Shown here: in pieces, positions 14,963-21,955 of the stretch
Numbering within the stretch: position 1 is the stretch's first letter
Layout: every line of letters starts with the position of its first letter
Virus record (IMG/VR): IMGVR_UViG_3300004448_000003
Location: 1 to 36,392 of that record
Direction: 5' to 3' (one strand)
Source of the DNA: a virus
Length of the DNA stretch: 36,392 bases
Notes under the pieces: model-generated
Told to the model about the DNA's origin: nothing
Database searches by the model: none
Seen by the model: the letters and a program-made list of their open reading frames with translations, nothing else
Made by a program: the position numbers and the translations under genes

Positions 14963-15497
14963 ATATCACAGCACTTGGGTGTCTATGGGATTATCTATTG
15001 GTATTCCAGATACTATCGTTGAGGACTTTGTTCACGAGACGTATCTTAGGCTAAACAAGTATGTCGGTAATCCAGAGAAGATTATGTATAATGAAACAGA
15101 GGTTAATAGATTCTACGTCTATATAACCTTAAAGAACTTGTGGACTGATTACTGCAAGGAAAGGTCAAGATATCAAAGAAGGGATATCACTGACTACTAC
15201 GAGTTTGAAACTCCTGATTGGGCCATTTATGAAGAAGTGGACTTTGACAAGCAAAAGGCTGAGGAATATATTATAGCTAAGATAGATATGGAAATTGATT
15301 CTTGGGAACACTGGTACGATAAAAAGCTCTTTAAATTATATTACAATACTGATATAAGTATGAGGAAGCTGGCTAAGGAGACTAGGATATCTGTGACTTC
15401 TATATTCAATAGCTGCAAGAATTACAAAGAAATATTGAAGAGTAAATTTGGAGAGGACTTTGAGGATTACCTTAATGGAGACTTCGATAAAATATAA
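14943..15497 (+). CDS. Sigma-70-like factor (ECF-type)
   Basis: 184 residues. Region-2-like segment IVEDFVHETYLRLNKYVGNP (near 24-43) with RFYVYITLKNLWTDYCKERS, and a region-4-like HTH near 150-175 (MRKLAKETRISVTSIFNSCK). These are the hallmarks of short sigma factors that redirect host RNA polymerase. It overlaps the upstream gene by 20 bases. It could switch on the late operon or act on the promoters with a TTAG -7 box. Alternative: a sigma-like terminase small subunit or regulator without core binding. Confidence 0.65.
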   Translation: MLEILSKYHSTWVSMGLSIGIPDTIVEDFVHETYLRLNKYVGNPEKIMYNETEVNRFYVYITLKNLWTDYCKERSRYQRRDITDYYEFETPDWAIYEEVDFDKQKAEEYIIAKIDMEIDSWEHWYDKKLFKLYYNTDISMRKLAKETRISVTSIFNSCKNYKEILKSKFGEDFEDYLNGDFDKI

Positions 15498-15502
15498 CGA
15501 TT

Positions 15503-15625
15503 ATGAATGAAATAGATTTAGTAGACTTTATAGACTGGTACAACGTAATGCACGAGGATGTAAATAGTAAGACTTCAGAAGAGGTTAAGAATATGTATTA
15601 TTATTATTTAAACAATAAATTATGA
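15503..15625 (+). CDS. 40-residue hypothetical protein
   Basis: ATG 15503, TGA 15623-15625, overlapping the next ATG at 15622. Sequence MNEIDLVDFIDWYNVMHEDV then a charged helix ending YYYYLNNKL. Acidic and helical; soluble. Packing into the operon supports it. Function unknown. Confidence 0.55.
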   Translation: MNEIDLVDFIDWYNVMHEDVNSKTSEEVKNMYYYYLNNKL

Positions 15626-16059
15626 GTGAAGAACAAATACCACAAAAACCAAAGGATAAAAGAACTAAGCAATACAAGGATTGGGTTGCTAAGTATGAGA
15701 CTGCCTCAGAAGGTGTTGGAGACACAGTAGCTAAGATTACAGAAGCTACAGGAATAGATAAGGTTGTTAGATTTCTAGCCGGTGAGGACTGTGGGTGTGA
15801 TGAACGAAAGGATACGCTAAACCACTTATTCCCCTACAATAAACCTAATTGCTTTACTGAGTACGAATTTGATGTATTGAATGAGCTTTTCTCTGATGAG
15901 CTTTGGAGAGACCGAGCAAAACTTAGTAGTGAAAAAATCAAAGGACTTTATGCAATATACAATAGAGTTATGAATACTGCTGATGTTCCTAGTGGATGTA
16001 AAAGCTGTGTTTTAACTAGACTGAATAAGTTAGAGCGTTTATATAAAGAGTATTTATAA
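15622..16059 (+). CDS. Conserved cysteine-cluster protein (145 aa)
   Basis: Basic N-terminus, then ITEATGIDKVVRFLAGEDCG with C57-x-C59, LNHLFPYNKPNC (C77), and SGCKSC (C126, C129) near the C-terminus. The five cysteines suggest a metal site. I recall GEDCGCDERK...LFPYxKPxC proteins from Bacteroidota phages and prophages, where they stay uncharacterised. Overlaps the 40-residue gene and the nuclease-like gene, so the three are probably translated together. Confidence 0.7.
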   Translation: MSEEQIPQKPKDKRTKQYKDWVAKYETASEGVGDTVAKITEATGIDKVVRFLAGEDCGCDERKDTLNHLFPYNKPNCFTEYEFDVLNELFSDELWRDRAKLSSEKIKGLYAIYNRVMNTADVPSGCKSCVLTRLNKLERLYKEYL

Positions 16060-16448
16060 TGGAGATGTGGAATGAACAGAGATTGTTCGATTATCTCGTA
16101 GGGTGTTGTTATAGTGATTTAGTCAAGGCTAAGAAACAAATGAGTAGATGGGATTGCTATAGCCCTCAAACATTCCACAGAATAGAATTGAAGTGCAGAA
16201 GTAAGCATTTTGATGGTTTATTGATAGAGAAGAAAAAGTTTAATGCACTGATAGAAAAGTGCCACGACAACTTAGACATTCCTATTTATATTAACTCAAC
16301 CCCTAATGGGGTTTTTAGGTTTAATCTATATAATGTAGAACCTAATTGGAGAGTTGATCACTTTAAGAAAACAACCCAGTTTGCTAATAACAATAGGATA
16401 CCTAAAGAGGTGGCTTATTTAGATGTAAAAGATGCAGAGATATTATGA
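16059..16448 (+). CDS. PD-(D/E)XK-like phage nuclease (predicted)
   Basis: 129 residues. The core FHRIELKCRSKHFDGLLIEK (39-58) carries E43-x-K45 followed by D52 and a Glu-Lys pair, and IPIYINSTPNGVFRFNL continues as strands. This is the layout of small restriction-endonuclease-like phage proteins. The N-terminal helix (LFDYLVGCCYSDLVKAKKQM) is also typical. The last base of the stop codon upstream (16059) is the first base of its ATG. It may process recombination intermediates or host DNA. Confidence 0.6.
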   Translation: MEMWNEQRLFDYLVGCCYSDLVKAKKQMSRWDCYSPQTFHRIELKCRSKHFDGLLIEKKKFNALIEKCHDNLDIPIYINSTPNGVFRFNLYNVEPNWRVDHFKKTTQFANNNRIPKEVAYLDVKDAEIL

Positions 16449-16714
16449 GTGATTCAATAAAGAAATACGAAGAGATGATGGAGGATGGGCAGTGGTCTAC
16501 CGATAGTACAGGCTACTCCTACAATAACTTACCCAAAGACCCAATAGTATTGAGTGTTCTAGATAAGTATAAGGCACGTTCTAGGGATGGTATTATAAAG
16601 TATGGTACAACCCTTCACGATAGTCCTGATGGCTTCTACGCTTTCCTTACTCACTTACAGGAGGAGCTTATGGATGCTACTTTATATATAGAGAAACTAA
16701 AACAACAAAAGTAA
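16445..16714 (+). CDS. MazG-like small helical protein
   Basis: 89 residues. SRDGIIKYGTTLHDSPDGFY then FLTHLQEELMDATLYIEKL (about 66-84): the HLQEELMDA stretch recurs in small phage proteins related to the MazG/all-alpha NTP pyrophosphohydrolase fold, whose EExxD-type helix binds Mg. Overlaps the preceding gene by ATGA. It may sanitise the nucleotide pool, but only one metal-binding helix is visible, so activity is uncertain. Confidence 0.55.
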   Translation: MSDSIKKYEEMMEDGQWSTDSTGYSYNNLPKDPIVLSVLDKYKARSRDGIIKYGTTLHDSPDGFYAFLTHLQEELMDATLYIEKLKQQK

Positions 16715-16971
16715 TGGATATAGAGGAAAGAATTAGAAAGATACAAGGATACAAGACTTGGTCTATTAAGAGAAAGGTTGATGAACTGCTAGAGATTGAT
16801 GCTATCAATTACACCAATCTAGGTATTGATTCTTCTAAGGCTGATAAGAAAGCTGTAAAGGATATAAGCAGAAAGATATATAGAGCTATCTCTGTAATTA
16901 ATCCTTTAGACGGATATATACTAGAAGCTCATATGAATGAGAAAGATTTAACTAAAGCAATACAACAATAG
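16714..16971 (+). CDS. Hypothetical early protein (85 aa)
   Basis: 85 residues, helical and basic (RIRKIQGYKTWSIKRKVDEL, KADKKAVKDISRKIYRAISV). The stop base of the previous gene is the first base of this ATG. The pattern of short charged helices suggests a protein- or nucleic-acid-binding adaptor. No family recognised. Confidence 0.6.
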   Translation: MDIEERIRKIQGYKTWSIKRKVDELLEIDAINYTNLGIDSSKADKKAVKDISRKIYRAISVINPLDGYILEAHMNEKDLTKAIQQ

Positions 16972-17064
16972 ATGTTACTTGATATAGCAAACGCTATTGG
17001 TGTAATAGCAGGAGTAGTTCTTTGGTTCTTTGTAATTAAATATTTTATAGACGGAAAGATATGA
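16972..17064 (+). CDS. 30-residue membrane microprotein
   Basis: ATG 16972 directly after the TAG of the previous gene; TGA 17062-17064 overlaps the next ATG. One membrane segment (IANAIGVIAGVVLWFFVIKY). Function unknown. Confidence 0.5.
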   Translation: MLLDIANAIGVIAGVVLWFFVIKYFIDGKI

Positions 17065-17177
17065 AAGAGTCAGTTTTAATAAAAATGCAGTACGACCTTA
17101 AACTTGTGCAACAGGCATTAGTAGTGGCCCTAACTAGGCTAGATAGATTAGAGGAAAAAAAAGTAGAAGAAAAGTAG
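17061..17177 (+). CDS. 38-residue helical protein
   Basis: ATG 17061 (ATGA overlap), TAG 17175-17177. An amphipathic helix (DLKLVQQALVVALTRLDRLE) with a charged Glu/Lys tail. Probably a small coiled-coil protein; function unknown. It ends the first block of the early operon, 31 bases before the exonuclease gene. Confidence 0.5.
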   Translation: MKESVLIKMQYDLKLVQQALVVALTRLDRLEEKKVEEK

Positions 17178-17180
17178 TGG

Positions 17181-17204
17181 TTGTTTAAAAAATGTTTATA
17201 TTAG
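17181..17204 (+). promoter_or_regulatory. Possible promoter before exonuclease gene
   Basis: TTG (17181-17183) and TATATTAG (17197-17204), then C and an ATG at 17209. The 13-base spacing is shorter than the usual 17-23. The -7-like box resembles those at 11309 and 11817. A transcript would be nearly leaderless. Confidence 0.3.
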
Positions 17205-17208
17205 CAGT

Positions 17209-17997
17209 ATGAAAACAATTAAACTACTAGACAATAAGGATTGGGATGTATCTGAAATCCTAGACAAGATGGAGAATGATTCATTTTATTATGGATATTT
17301 GGGTAAGTATGCCCTATCTTCTTCATCTTCTAAAGACCTTTATAAGTCCCCTAAGAGTTACTTTAATAAGACTCAACAGGTTAATGGTGATATACCTGCT
17401 CTAAGAGAGGGAAGGTTAATTCACACTGTAGTGCTTGAAGAGGAAAAGATTAATGACAAGTATGACTTTGTTGATATAGGTGGGAGAAACACCAAGACCT
17501 TCAAAGATGCTAAGGAAGAGGCTACCAGTAAAGGCAAAGAGATTATGTTAGTTAGTGAACTTAATAAGGCTAACGAGCTTTGTAACTCTATTAGATTCAA
17601 TAGAGATGCTAATGAACTATTCACTGGTGGAGCTTCTGAAGTTCCTGCTATTGGTAATTTGTTTGGCGTACCTTTTAGAGGTAAGGCTGACTATTTAAAA
17701 GATGGCCACTTAATAGACTTGAAGACTACAGCTAAGTTAGATGGATGGGAGAGAGCTGCTAAGTATAGTTGGCACTACGATATGCAGGGCTGGATTTACT
17801 GTGAACTATTTGGAGTTGAGAGGTTTACTTATGTAGTGATAGAGAAAGGCTCTGGTGATATAGGAATATTTGAACTCACTAAGAACACAAAAGAAATAGG
17901 TGGTGATAAGGTTAAGCAAGCTGTAAACACTTACAAGGAATATTTTATAGAAAAAAGAAGCAAGGTTAATGACTTTACAATCAGAGGATTCCTTTAG
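17209..17997 (+). CDS. RecE-like PD-(D/E)XK exonuclease (DUF3799 type)
   Basis: 262 residues. LREGRLIHTVVLE (H72), ASEVPA (E144), FRGKADYLKDG (D161) and LIDLKTT (D170-x-K172) are the successive motifs of lambda-exo/RecE-type nucleases, and the spacing of the core is as usual for PDDEXK_1/DUF3799 phage members. Such enzymes degrade one strand of dsDNA from an end and hand the tail to an annealing protein, here probably ERF. It starts a second early block, and the next gene overlaps it by 29 bases. Confidence 0.85.
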   Translation: MKTIKLLDNKDWDVSEILDKMENDSFYYGYLGKYALSSSSSKDLYKSPKSYFNKTQQVNGDIPALREGRLIHTVVLEEEKINDKYDFVDIGGRNTKTFKDAKEEATSKGKEIMLVSELNKANELCNSIRFNRDANELFTGGASEVPAIGNLFGVPFRGKADYLKDGHLIDLKTTAKLDGWERAAKYSWHYDMQGWIYCELFGVERFTYVVIEKGSGDIGIFELTKNTKEIGGDKVKQAVNTYKEYFIEKRSKVNDFTIRGFL

Positions 17998-18229
17998 TTT
18001 ATTTGAGGAAGAGAAGATGCTATATTACTATTTATCCTTAATTGACTTACTTCACGGAGTGAGTATAAAACAACTAGAAGAGGATATATCTATCTACGAG
18101 CAGATAGAGTCTTACGAGGCTTGTGCAGGGATTAAGGAAGCAGTTGAAGTAGCTAGATATAAAACGTATCAAGATATAAAATTGATAGCGTTAGAAGTGC
18201 AAGAGAAGTACCAATTTGAAATAGATTAA
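17969..18229 (+). CDS. Hypothetical early protein (86 aa)
   Basis: 86 residues, helical and acidic (LLHGVSIKQLEEDISIYEQI, ACAGIKEAVEVARYKTYQDI). The ATG at 17969 overlaps the exonuclease gene by 29 bases; an internal ATG at 18017 would give 70 residues without overlap and is equally possible. No family recognised; may be an exonuclease partner. Confidence 0.55.
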   Translation: MTLQSEDSFSLFEEEKMLYYYLSLIDLLHGVSIKQLEEDISIYEQIESYEACAGIKEAVEVARYKTYQDIKLIALEVQEKYQFEID

Positions 18230-18251
18230 ATAACAATTAAAAACGATTAGA

Positions 18252-18779
18252 ATGATTACAGATTTATTAAAAAATGTAGTAGAAGAATACTACGAATTAG
18301 ATTTAACTTTAAACACTAGACAAAGAACTCACGTTGAAGCTAGAGCTATCTACTTTAGATTACTAAGAGACAAAACTAAAATGAGTCTTGAAGCTATAGG
18401 TAAGACTGTTAATAGGGATCACGCCACTGTCTTGTATGCTAACAGAAAGTTAAAAGATTGGATTCAATATGATTCAAAGATTAAAAAGGAGTACGAGATT
18501 ATTAGAAACAAATTTGAACACGCTTTGTCATTATCTGATACAAGTATTGAAGAAGAATATTCAACAACAGAAGGGTTTTATGAAGCAAAGTATAAGGAGC
18601 TGGAAGGAAAAATAATGGAAGCCCTTGCTAAAGCTGAAGGTAAAGAGTTTGAAGATATCAATTCAGTACAAGCCTTTGAAGCACTAGACAACTTGTTTAC
18701 TAAGTACAACTTCTTAAAGGCAAGTTTTTATAGAACTCACCCTAAGAGAGCTTTAGCTCGTAAATTTGATTTAGTGTAG
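18252..18779 (+). CDS. DnaA domain IV-like DNA-binding protein
   Basis: 175 residues. Residues 22-70 read RTHVEARAIYFRLLRDKTKM then SLEAIGKTVNRDHATVLYAN: this is the C-terminal DNA-binding domain of DnaA, with the signature RDHATVLYA at 55-63 (bacterial DnaA has GGRDHTTVLHA). No ATPase domain is present; the rest (about 75-175) is helical and unlike DnaA. It may bind the phage origin or compete with host DnaA for DnaA boxes. Followed by a small gene with two bases between. Confidence 0.8.
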   Translation: MITDLLKNVVEEYYELDLTLNTRQRTHVEARAIYFRLLRDKTKMSLEAIGKTVNRDHATVLYANRKLKDWIQYDSKIKKEYEIIRNKFEHALSLSDTSIEEEYSTTEGFYEAKYKELEGKIMEALAKAEGKEFEDINSVQAFEALDNLFTKYNFLKASFYRTHPKRALARKFDLV

Positions 18780-18781
18780 TT

Positions 18782-19048
18782 ATGGCTAAGAAGGTTGCAG
18801 TAGACTATTCAGTTGTAAATCAAGAAGCAGCTAAGTGGTGTATGGATAGAGGTTATAAGATATATCCTACACCAATTGAGTTTAAGAATTTAAATGAAAG
18901 AACTAAGAAGGGGATTAAGTTTAAATTGGTTGTAGAGTTTGGTGGTGCTAAGAAAGTTGGTACTAAACTTTATGAAGATGTTGAATGGTCTAATGCAATT
19001 TGGTCAGTATATAGTTACCTATATAACAAACACGGAAGGAATGGATAA
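18782..19048 (+). CDS. Hypothetical protein (88 aa)
   Basis: 88 residues, basic, alpha/beta: VNQEAAKWCMDRGYKIYPTP then IKFKLVVEFGGAKKVGTKLY and a C-terminal helix with aromatic residues (WSNAIWSVYSYLYNKH). It overlaps the methyltransferase-like gene by 8 bases. Soluble; function unknown; likely a DNA-linked accessory protein from its place. Confidence 0.6.
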   Translation: MAKKVAVDYSVVNQEAAKWCMDRGYKIYPTPIEFKNLNERTKKGIKFKLVVEFGGAKKVGTKLYEDVEWSNAIWSVYSYLYNKHGRNG

Positions 19049-19709
19049 TTTAAAAATATTAGTCGCTTGTGAAGAAAGCCAGGCGGTAACAAAAGAGTTC
19101 AGAAGATTAGGTTACGAGGCATATAGTTGTGATATGCTACCCTGTAGTGGTGGTCATCCTAAATGGCATATACAAGGTGATGCAATTAAAGAAGCTTATA
19201 GCGGCAAGTATGATTTAATGGTGGCTCACCCTCCTTGCACATACCTAGCAGTAAGTGGAGCTAGGTGGATGTATAATAAAGATGGCACTGTAAACCAGGA
19301 TAGGTTAAAAAATCAAAATGAAGCTTTAGATTTTGTAAAGAAATTAATGGATGCTCCTATAAAACATATAGCAGTAGAAAACCCAGTTAGTGTTATAAGC
19401 TCTAAGATTAGAAAACCAGATGATATTATTCAGCCCTATATGTTTGGTGATAAAGCAACAAAAACAACTTGTTTGTGGTTGAAAAATTTACCGAAACTCC
19501 AGGCAACAAATGTAGTTGAGAAAGGTGATTTCTTTGAATGGGTAGATAAAAACGGTAAAAAGAAGAGACAAGCTCAGTGGTATATGGATGCTCTGTCTAA
19601 AGCAAAGTCTCCAGAGGAAAGAAGAACTTTAAGGAGTAAAACTTTCACAGGAATCGCTCAAGCTATAGCGACTCAATATTCGGATTATATATATAAAAGT
19701 AATGGGTAG
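19041..19709 (+). CDS. DNA cytosine-methyltransferase-like protein
   Basis: 222 residues from the ATG at 19041; upstream starts in the frame lie inside the previous gene. LMVAHPPCTYLAVSGARW (59-76) carries the PPC motif (C66, the catalytic cysteine of C5-methyltransferases) and HIAVENP (109-115) recalls the ENV motif. The N-terminus, KILVACEESQAVTKEF, replaces the usual FxGxG of motif I. This is the variant family found widely in phages. It may methylate phage DNA against host restriction; another cytosine modification is possible. Confidence 0.7.
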   Translation: MDNLKILVACEESQAVTKEFRRLGYEAYSCDMLPCSGGHPKWHIQGDAIKEAYSGKYDLMVAHPPCTYLAVSGARWMYNKDGTVNQDRLKNQNEALDFVKKLMDAPIKHIAVENPVSVISSKIRKPDDIIQPYMFGDKATKTTCLWLKNLPKLQATNVVEKGDFFEWVDKNGKKKRQAQWYMDALSKAKSPEERRTLRSKTFTGIAQAIATQYSDYIYKSNG

Positions 19710-20085
19710 AAAGCCAAAAGAAAGGAAGTTCGTTAAAGCTACAGATGGTAGACGTAATAACGGTAGGAAGAAAGGTGATAAGGTAAACAAACCTGTTATG
19801 GCCACTCCTAGTGCTATTAATGAAGCTAAGAAAAATAGGGTAGGGATATATGCCCTGAACGCTATGCAGAAAGTATTTGGATCTGAGGAAGAGGCTTGGG
19901 CCTCACTAGCAGAACAAGCTAAGGATTCCTTCCCTCATATGAAGCTACTGTTTGAATACAAATATGGTAAGCCTGATGATGCTAGGATAGGTGGAGAGAA
20001 GCCTAAGGTAAATATAAATATAAAGAACCTGTTTGCAGGTAGTCAAGAAGATAACAAAGATATAATAGACATTACAGATGAATAA
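19702..20085 (+). CDS. terS: Terminase small subunit (probable)
   Basis: 127 residues. Very basic N-terminus (GRKPKERKFVKATDGRRNNG then RKKGDKVNKPV), central helices (VGIYALNAMQKVFGSEEEAW, HMKLLFEYKYGKPDD) and an acidic end. TerS proteins of Bacteroidota phages often show this layout, and the gene lies just upstream of terL. It would recognise the packaging start site. Overlap with the methyltransferase-like gene (ATG at 19702) and with a small frame downstream. Confidence 0.6.
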   Translation: MGRKPKERKFVKATDGRRNNGRKKGDKVNKPVMATPSAINEAKKNRVGIYALNAMQKVFGSEEEAWASLAEQAKDSFPHMKLLFEYKYGKPDDARIGGEKPKVNINIKNLFAGSQEDNKDIIDITDE

Positions 20086-20236
20086 TGAATTGCCAAACGA
20101 CTGGTGGAATTACGGTATTAATCCAATACTAGGTTATAGATATAACCCAGAGGGAAAGCGTTTTCACCTCAAAACAAAAACCCCAAATAATGAAAACCCC
20201 AGAACTAAACCCAAAATACCAATCCTTAGGGAATGA
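20078..20236 (+). CDS. Small ORF between terminase subunits (52 aa)
   Basis: ATG 20078 (in GATGAATAATGA) overlaps the terS stop, and TGA ends at 20236, inside terL by 47 bases. Begins MNNELPNDWWNYGINPILGY and ends in a Lys/Pro-rich stretch. The first half looks like a real protein. Without this gene, 104 bases between terS and terL would be empty. Function unknown; the long overlap leaves it uncertain. Confidence 0.45.
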   Translation: MNNELPNDWWNYGINPILGYRYNPEGKRFHLKTKTPNNENPRTKPKIPILRE

Positions 20237-21395
20237 TAGTAGATACTTTGTAATTACAGGTGGTAGGGGTAGCGGTAAATCTTTTAGCGTTACCTCTTTT
20301 CTTGCGTTACTTACTTTAGAGAAAGGTCATAAGATATTGTTTACTCGATATACTATGACCTCTACAGCTAACTCAATTATCCCTGAATTTATAGAGAAGA
20401 TTGAACTGTATGGTATTGGTGAGCATTTTAGAATTACTAAAGATGAGATTATAAATATCTCCACAGGAAGCTCTATAATGTTTAGAGGTATCAAAACCTC
20501 AGCAGGTAACCAAACAGCCTCCCTAAAGTCCTTACAAGGTGTTACAACGTTTGTATTGGATGAAGCAGAAGAACTTATTAATGAAGATGACTTTGATAAG
20601 ATTGACCAGTCTGTACGTTCTAAATCTAAACAGAATAGAGTTATCCTAATCCTTAACCCCACTACTAAGGAGCACTGGATATATCAAAGATTCTTTGCAG
20701 CTAAGGCAGTGAAAAGTGGATGGAATGGTTGGAAGGATAACATTACCTATATACACACTACCTTTAAGGATAACCTAGATCACTTGTCAGAATCTTTCTT
20801 ATTCCAAATAGAAGAGATTCGTAGACGTAGGCCAGACAAATACAATCACCAAATATTAGGAGGTTGGTTAGATAAAGCTGAAGGTGTAGTATTTACGAGA
20901 TGGGATATTGGGGATTTTAATGAGTATTTACCCTCTATATATGGGCAAGATTTTGGGTTTTCAGTAGATCCCACCGTTTTACTCAAAATGGCTATAGATA
21001 AGGATAGGAAGAAGATATATGTCAAAACTCAATATTGTAAGGTAGGTTTGTCTACAAAAGAGATAGGTGAGCTAAATAGGAGATATGCTGGGGAAGAGCT
21101 TATTATCTGTGATAGTGCAGAACCTAGACTTATTCAGGAGCTAAAGATATATTGTAATATCAAACCTACAATAAAGAAGCAGGGTAGTATCCTAACTGGG
21201 ATAGCCTTGATACAAGATTATGATTTAGTAATTGACCCTGAATCTACAGAGTTAATTAAGGAGCTTAACAATTACGTTTGGCACAGTAGGAATGAAAGAC
21301 CTATCGATAAATGGAATCACCACTTAGATAGTTTAAGGTATGGTGTTCAATATTTTTTAGCAAATATAAATAAAGGAAGTTATGTTATCCGATAA
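20190..21395 (+). CDS. terL: Terminase large subunit
   Basis: 401 residues. Walker A GGRGSGKS (24-31), Walker B TFVLDEAEEL with D124/E125, then coupling strand VILILNPTT. The nuclease half shows GQDFGFSVDP (D254), ICDSAEPRLI (D308) and HHLDSLRYGVQYF. TerL is the motor and nuclease that packages DNA through the portal. Start chosen at 20190 (MKTPELNPKYQSLGNDSRYF), as is usual for flavobacterial TerL. It is the last gene of the early block, directly before an iteron-like array, and about 18 kb from the portal. Confidence 0.9.
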   Translation: MKTPELNPKYQSLGNDSRYFVITGGRGSGKSFSVTSFLALLTLEKGHKILFTRYTMTSTANSIIPEFIEKIELYGIGEHFRITKDEIINISTGSSIMFRGIKTSAGNQTASLKSLQGVTTFVLDEAEELINEDDFDKIDQSVRSKSKQNRVILILNPTTKEHWIYQRFFAAKAVKSGWNGWKDNITYIHTTFKDNLDHLSESFLFQIEEIRRRRPDKYNHQILGGWLDKAEGVVFTRWDIGDFNEYLPSIYGQDFGFSVDPTVLLKMAIDKDRKKIYVKTQYCKVGLSTKEIGELNRRYAGEELIICDSAEPRLIQELKIYCNIKPTIKKQGSILTGIALIQDYDLVIDPESTELIKELNNYVWHSRNERPIDKWNHHLDSLRYGVQYFLANINKGSYVIR

Positions 21396-21416
21396 AAATA
21401 TTTTGCTCAACCAAAA

Positions 21417-21520
21417 TTCTTAAACGCAGTACCCAAATTCTTAAACGCAGTAGGTTCTTAAACGCAGCACCCCACTGAACTCAGTACCCTCTTGAACGCA
21501 GTAGGTTCTTAAACGCAGTA
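21417..21520 (+). repeat. Iteron-like direct repeats, 17-bp period
   Basis: Six copies of TTCTTAAACGCAGTA start at 21417, 21438, 21455, 21472, 21489 and 21506: first step 21 bases, then exactly 17 each time. Copies 1, 2 and 6 are identical; 3 ends AGCA, 4 is degenerate (CCACTGAACTCAGTA), 5 has one or two changes. Spacers are 2 bases (GG, CC) after the first. This is an array of tandem protein-binding sites, as in iteron origins. Alternatives are a terminase recognition site or an operator. Confidence 0.8.
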
Positions 21521-21725
21521 GGTATTTTCCCGTTTGATTGCATTTTGCAAGTAAGCCCTCTAAGCACCTCAAATTTCTTTTATGTAGGGTAGCACCTGGA
21601 AAGGTATAAAGTCTCTTAAAACGGCTTAAAATAGGTTTCACGTTGTTTTTATTAGTAATACAAAAAAAGCTATAATTGATAGGTTAAAAAAGTTTCATTT
21701 CCCTTGCATATTAAAAAAGAATATT

Positions 21726-21737
21726 GTACGCGCGTAC
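21726..21737. promoter_or_regulatory. 12-bp perfect palindrome GTACGCGCGTAC
   Basis: A GC-rich perfect dyad in an otherwise very AT-rich stretch between the repeats and the accessory genes. The CGCGCG core is rare in this genome. Candidate operator or origin element. Confidence 0.4.
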
Positions 21738-21778
21738 CTTAATTATATCTTTACGATTAAAAATAGATTGTTAATTAA

Positions 21779-21811
21779 TTGTTCGTTATTTAAAAAATAA
21801 TACTATCTTTA
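21779..21811 (+). promoter_or_regulatory. Possible promoter of accessory gene block
   Basis: TTG (21779-21781), 22-base spacer, TATCTTTA (21804-21811), one base away from TAnnTTTG. ATG follows at 21841. Confidence 0.4.
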
Positions 21812-21840
21812 CTGTATTATTAATTAAAACATATAACAAA

Positions 21841-21936
21841 ATGAAACTATTAAAGCTACTCAATCAATTTACTTTATTATTTACGCTTTTATTTTTAGCC
21901 TATATTATTGGGCAAATTATAAGAGCTATTATTTAA
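21841..21936 (+). CDS. 31-residue membrane microprotein
   Basis: ATG 21841, TAA 21934-21936, a single hydrophobic segment (LLFTLLFLAYIIGQIIRAII) after a basic start, MKLLKLLNQ. First gene of the accessory block, 19 bases ahead of the next. An A-rich leader (ACATATAACAAA) precedes it. Function unknown. Confidence 0.5.
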   Translation: MKLLKLLNQFTLLFTLLFLAYIIGQIIRAII

Positions 21937-21955
21937 CCAATTAAAAACTAAAGAA

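Larger units (their letters stand above)
21521..21840. other. Gene-free region after the repeats
   Basis: About 320 bases without a supported gene. It becomes more AT-rich toward 21,750-21,840, with a 12-base palindrome at 21726-21737 and a possible promoter at 21779-21811. Together with the repeats it is the best candidate for an origin or packaging region. A minus-strand frame across the repeats (21441-21641) is built from them and is not a gene. Confidence 0.5.

Noticed and set aside
21417-21520. CRISPR array
   Set aside because: Repeats are 15 bases with 2-base gaps; there are no unique spacers of usable length and no cas genes.
21441-21641. Minus-strand 66-residue frame with repeated LRTYCV
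   Set aside because: It is created by the 17-bp direct repeats.
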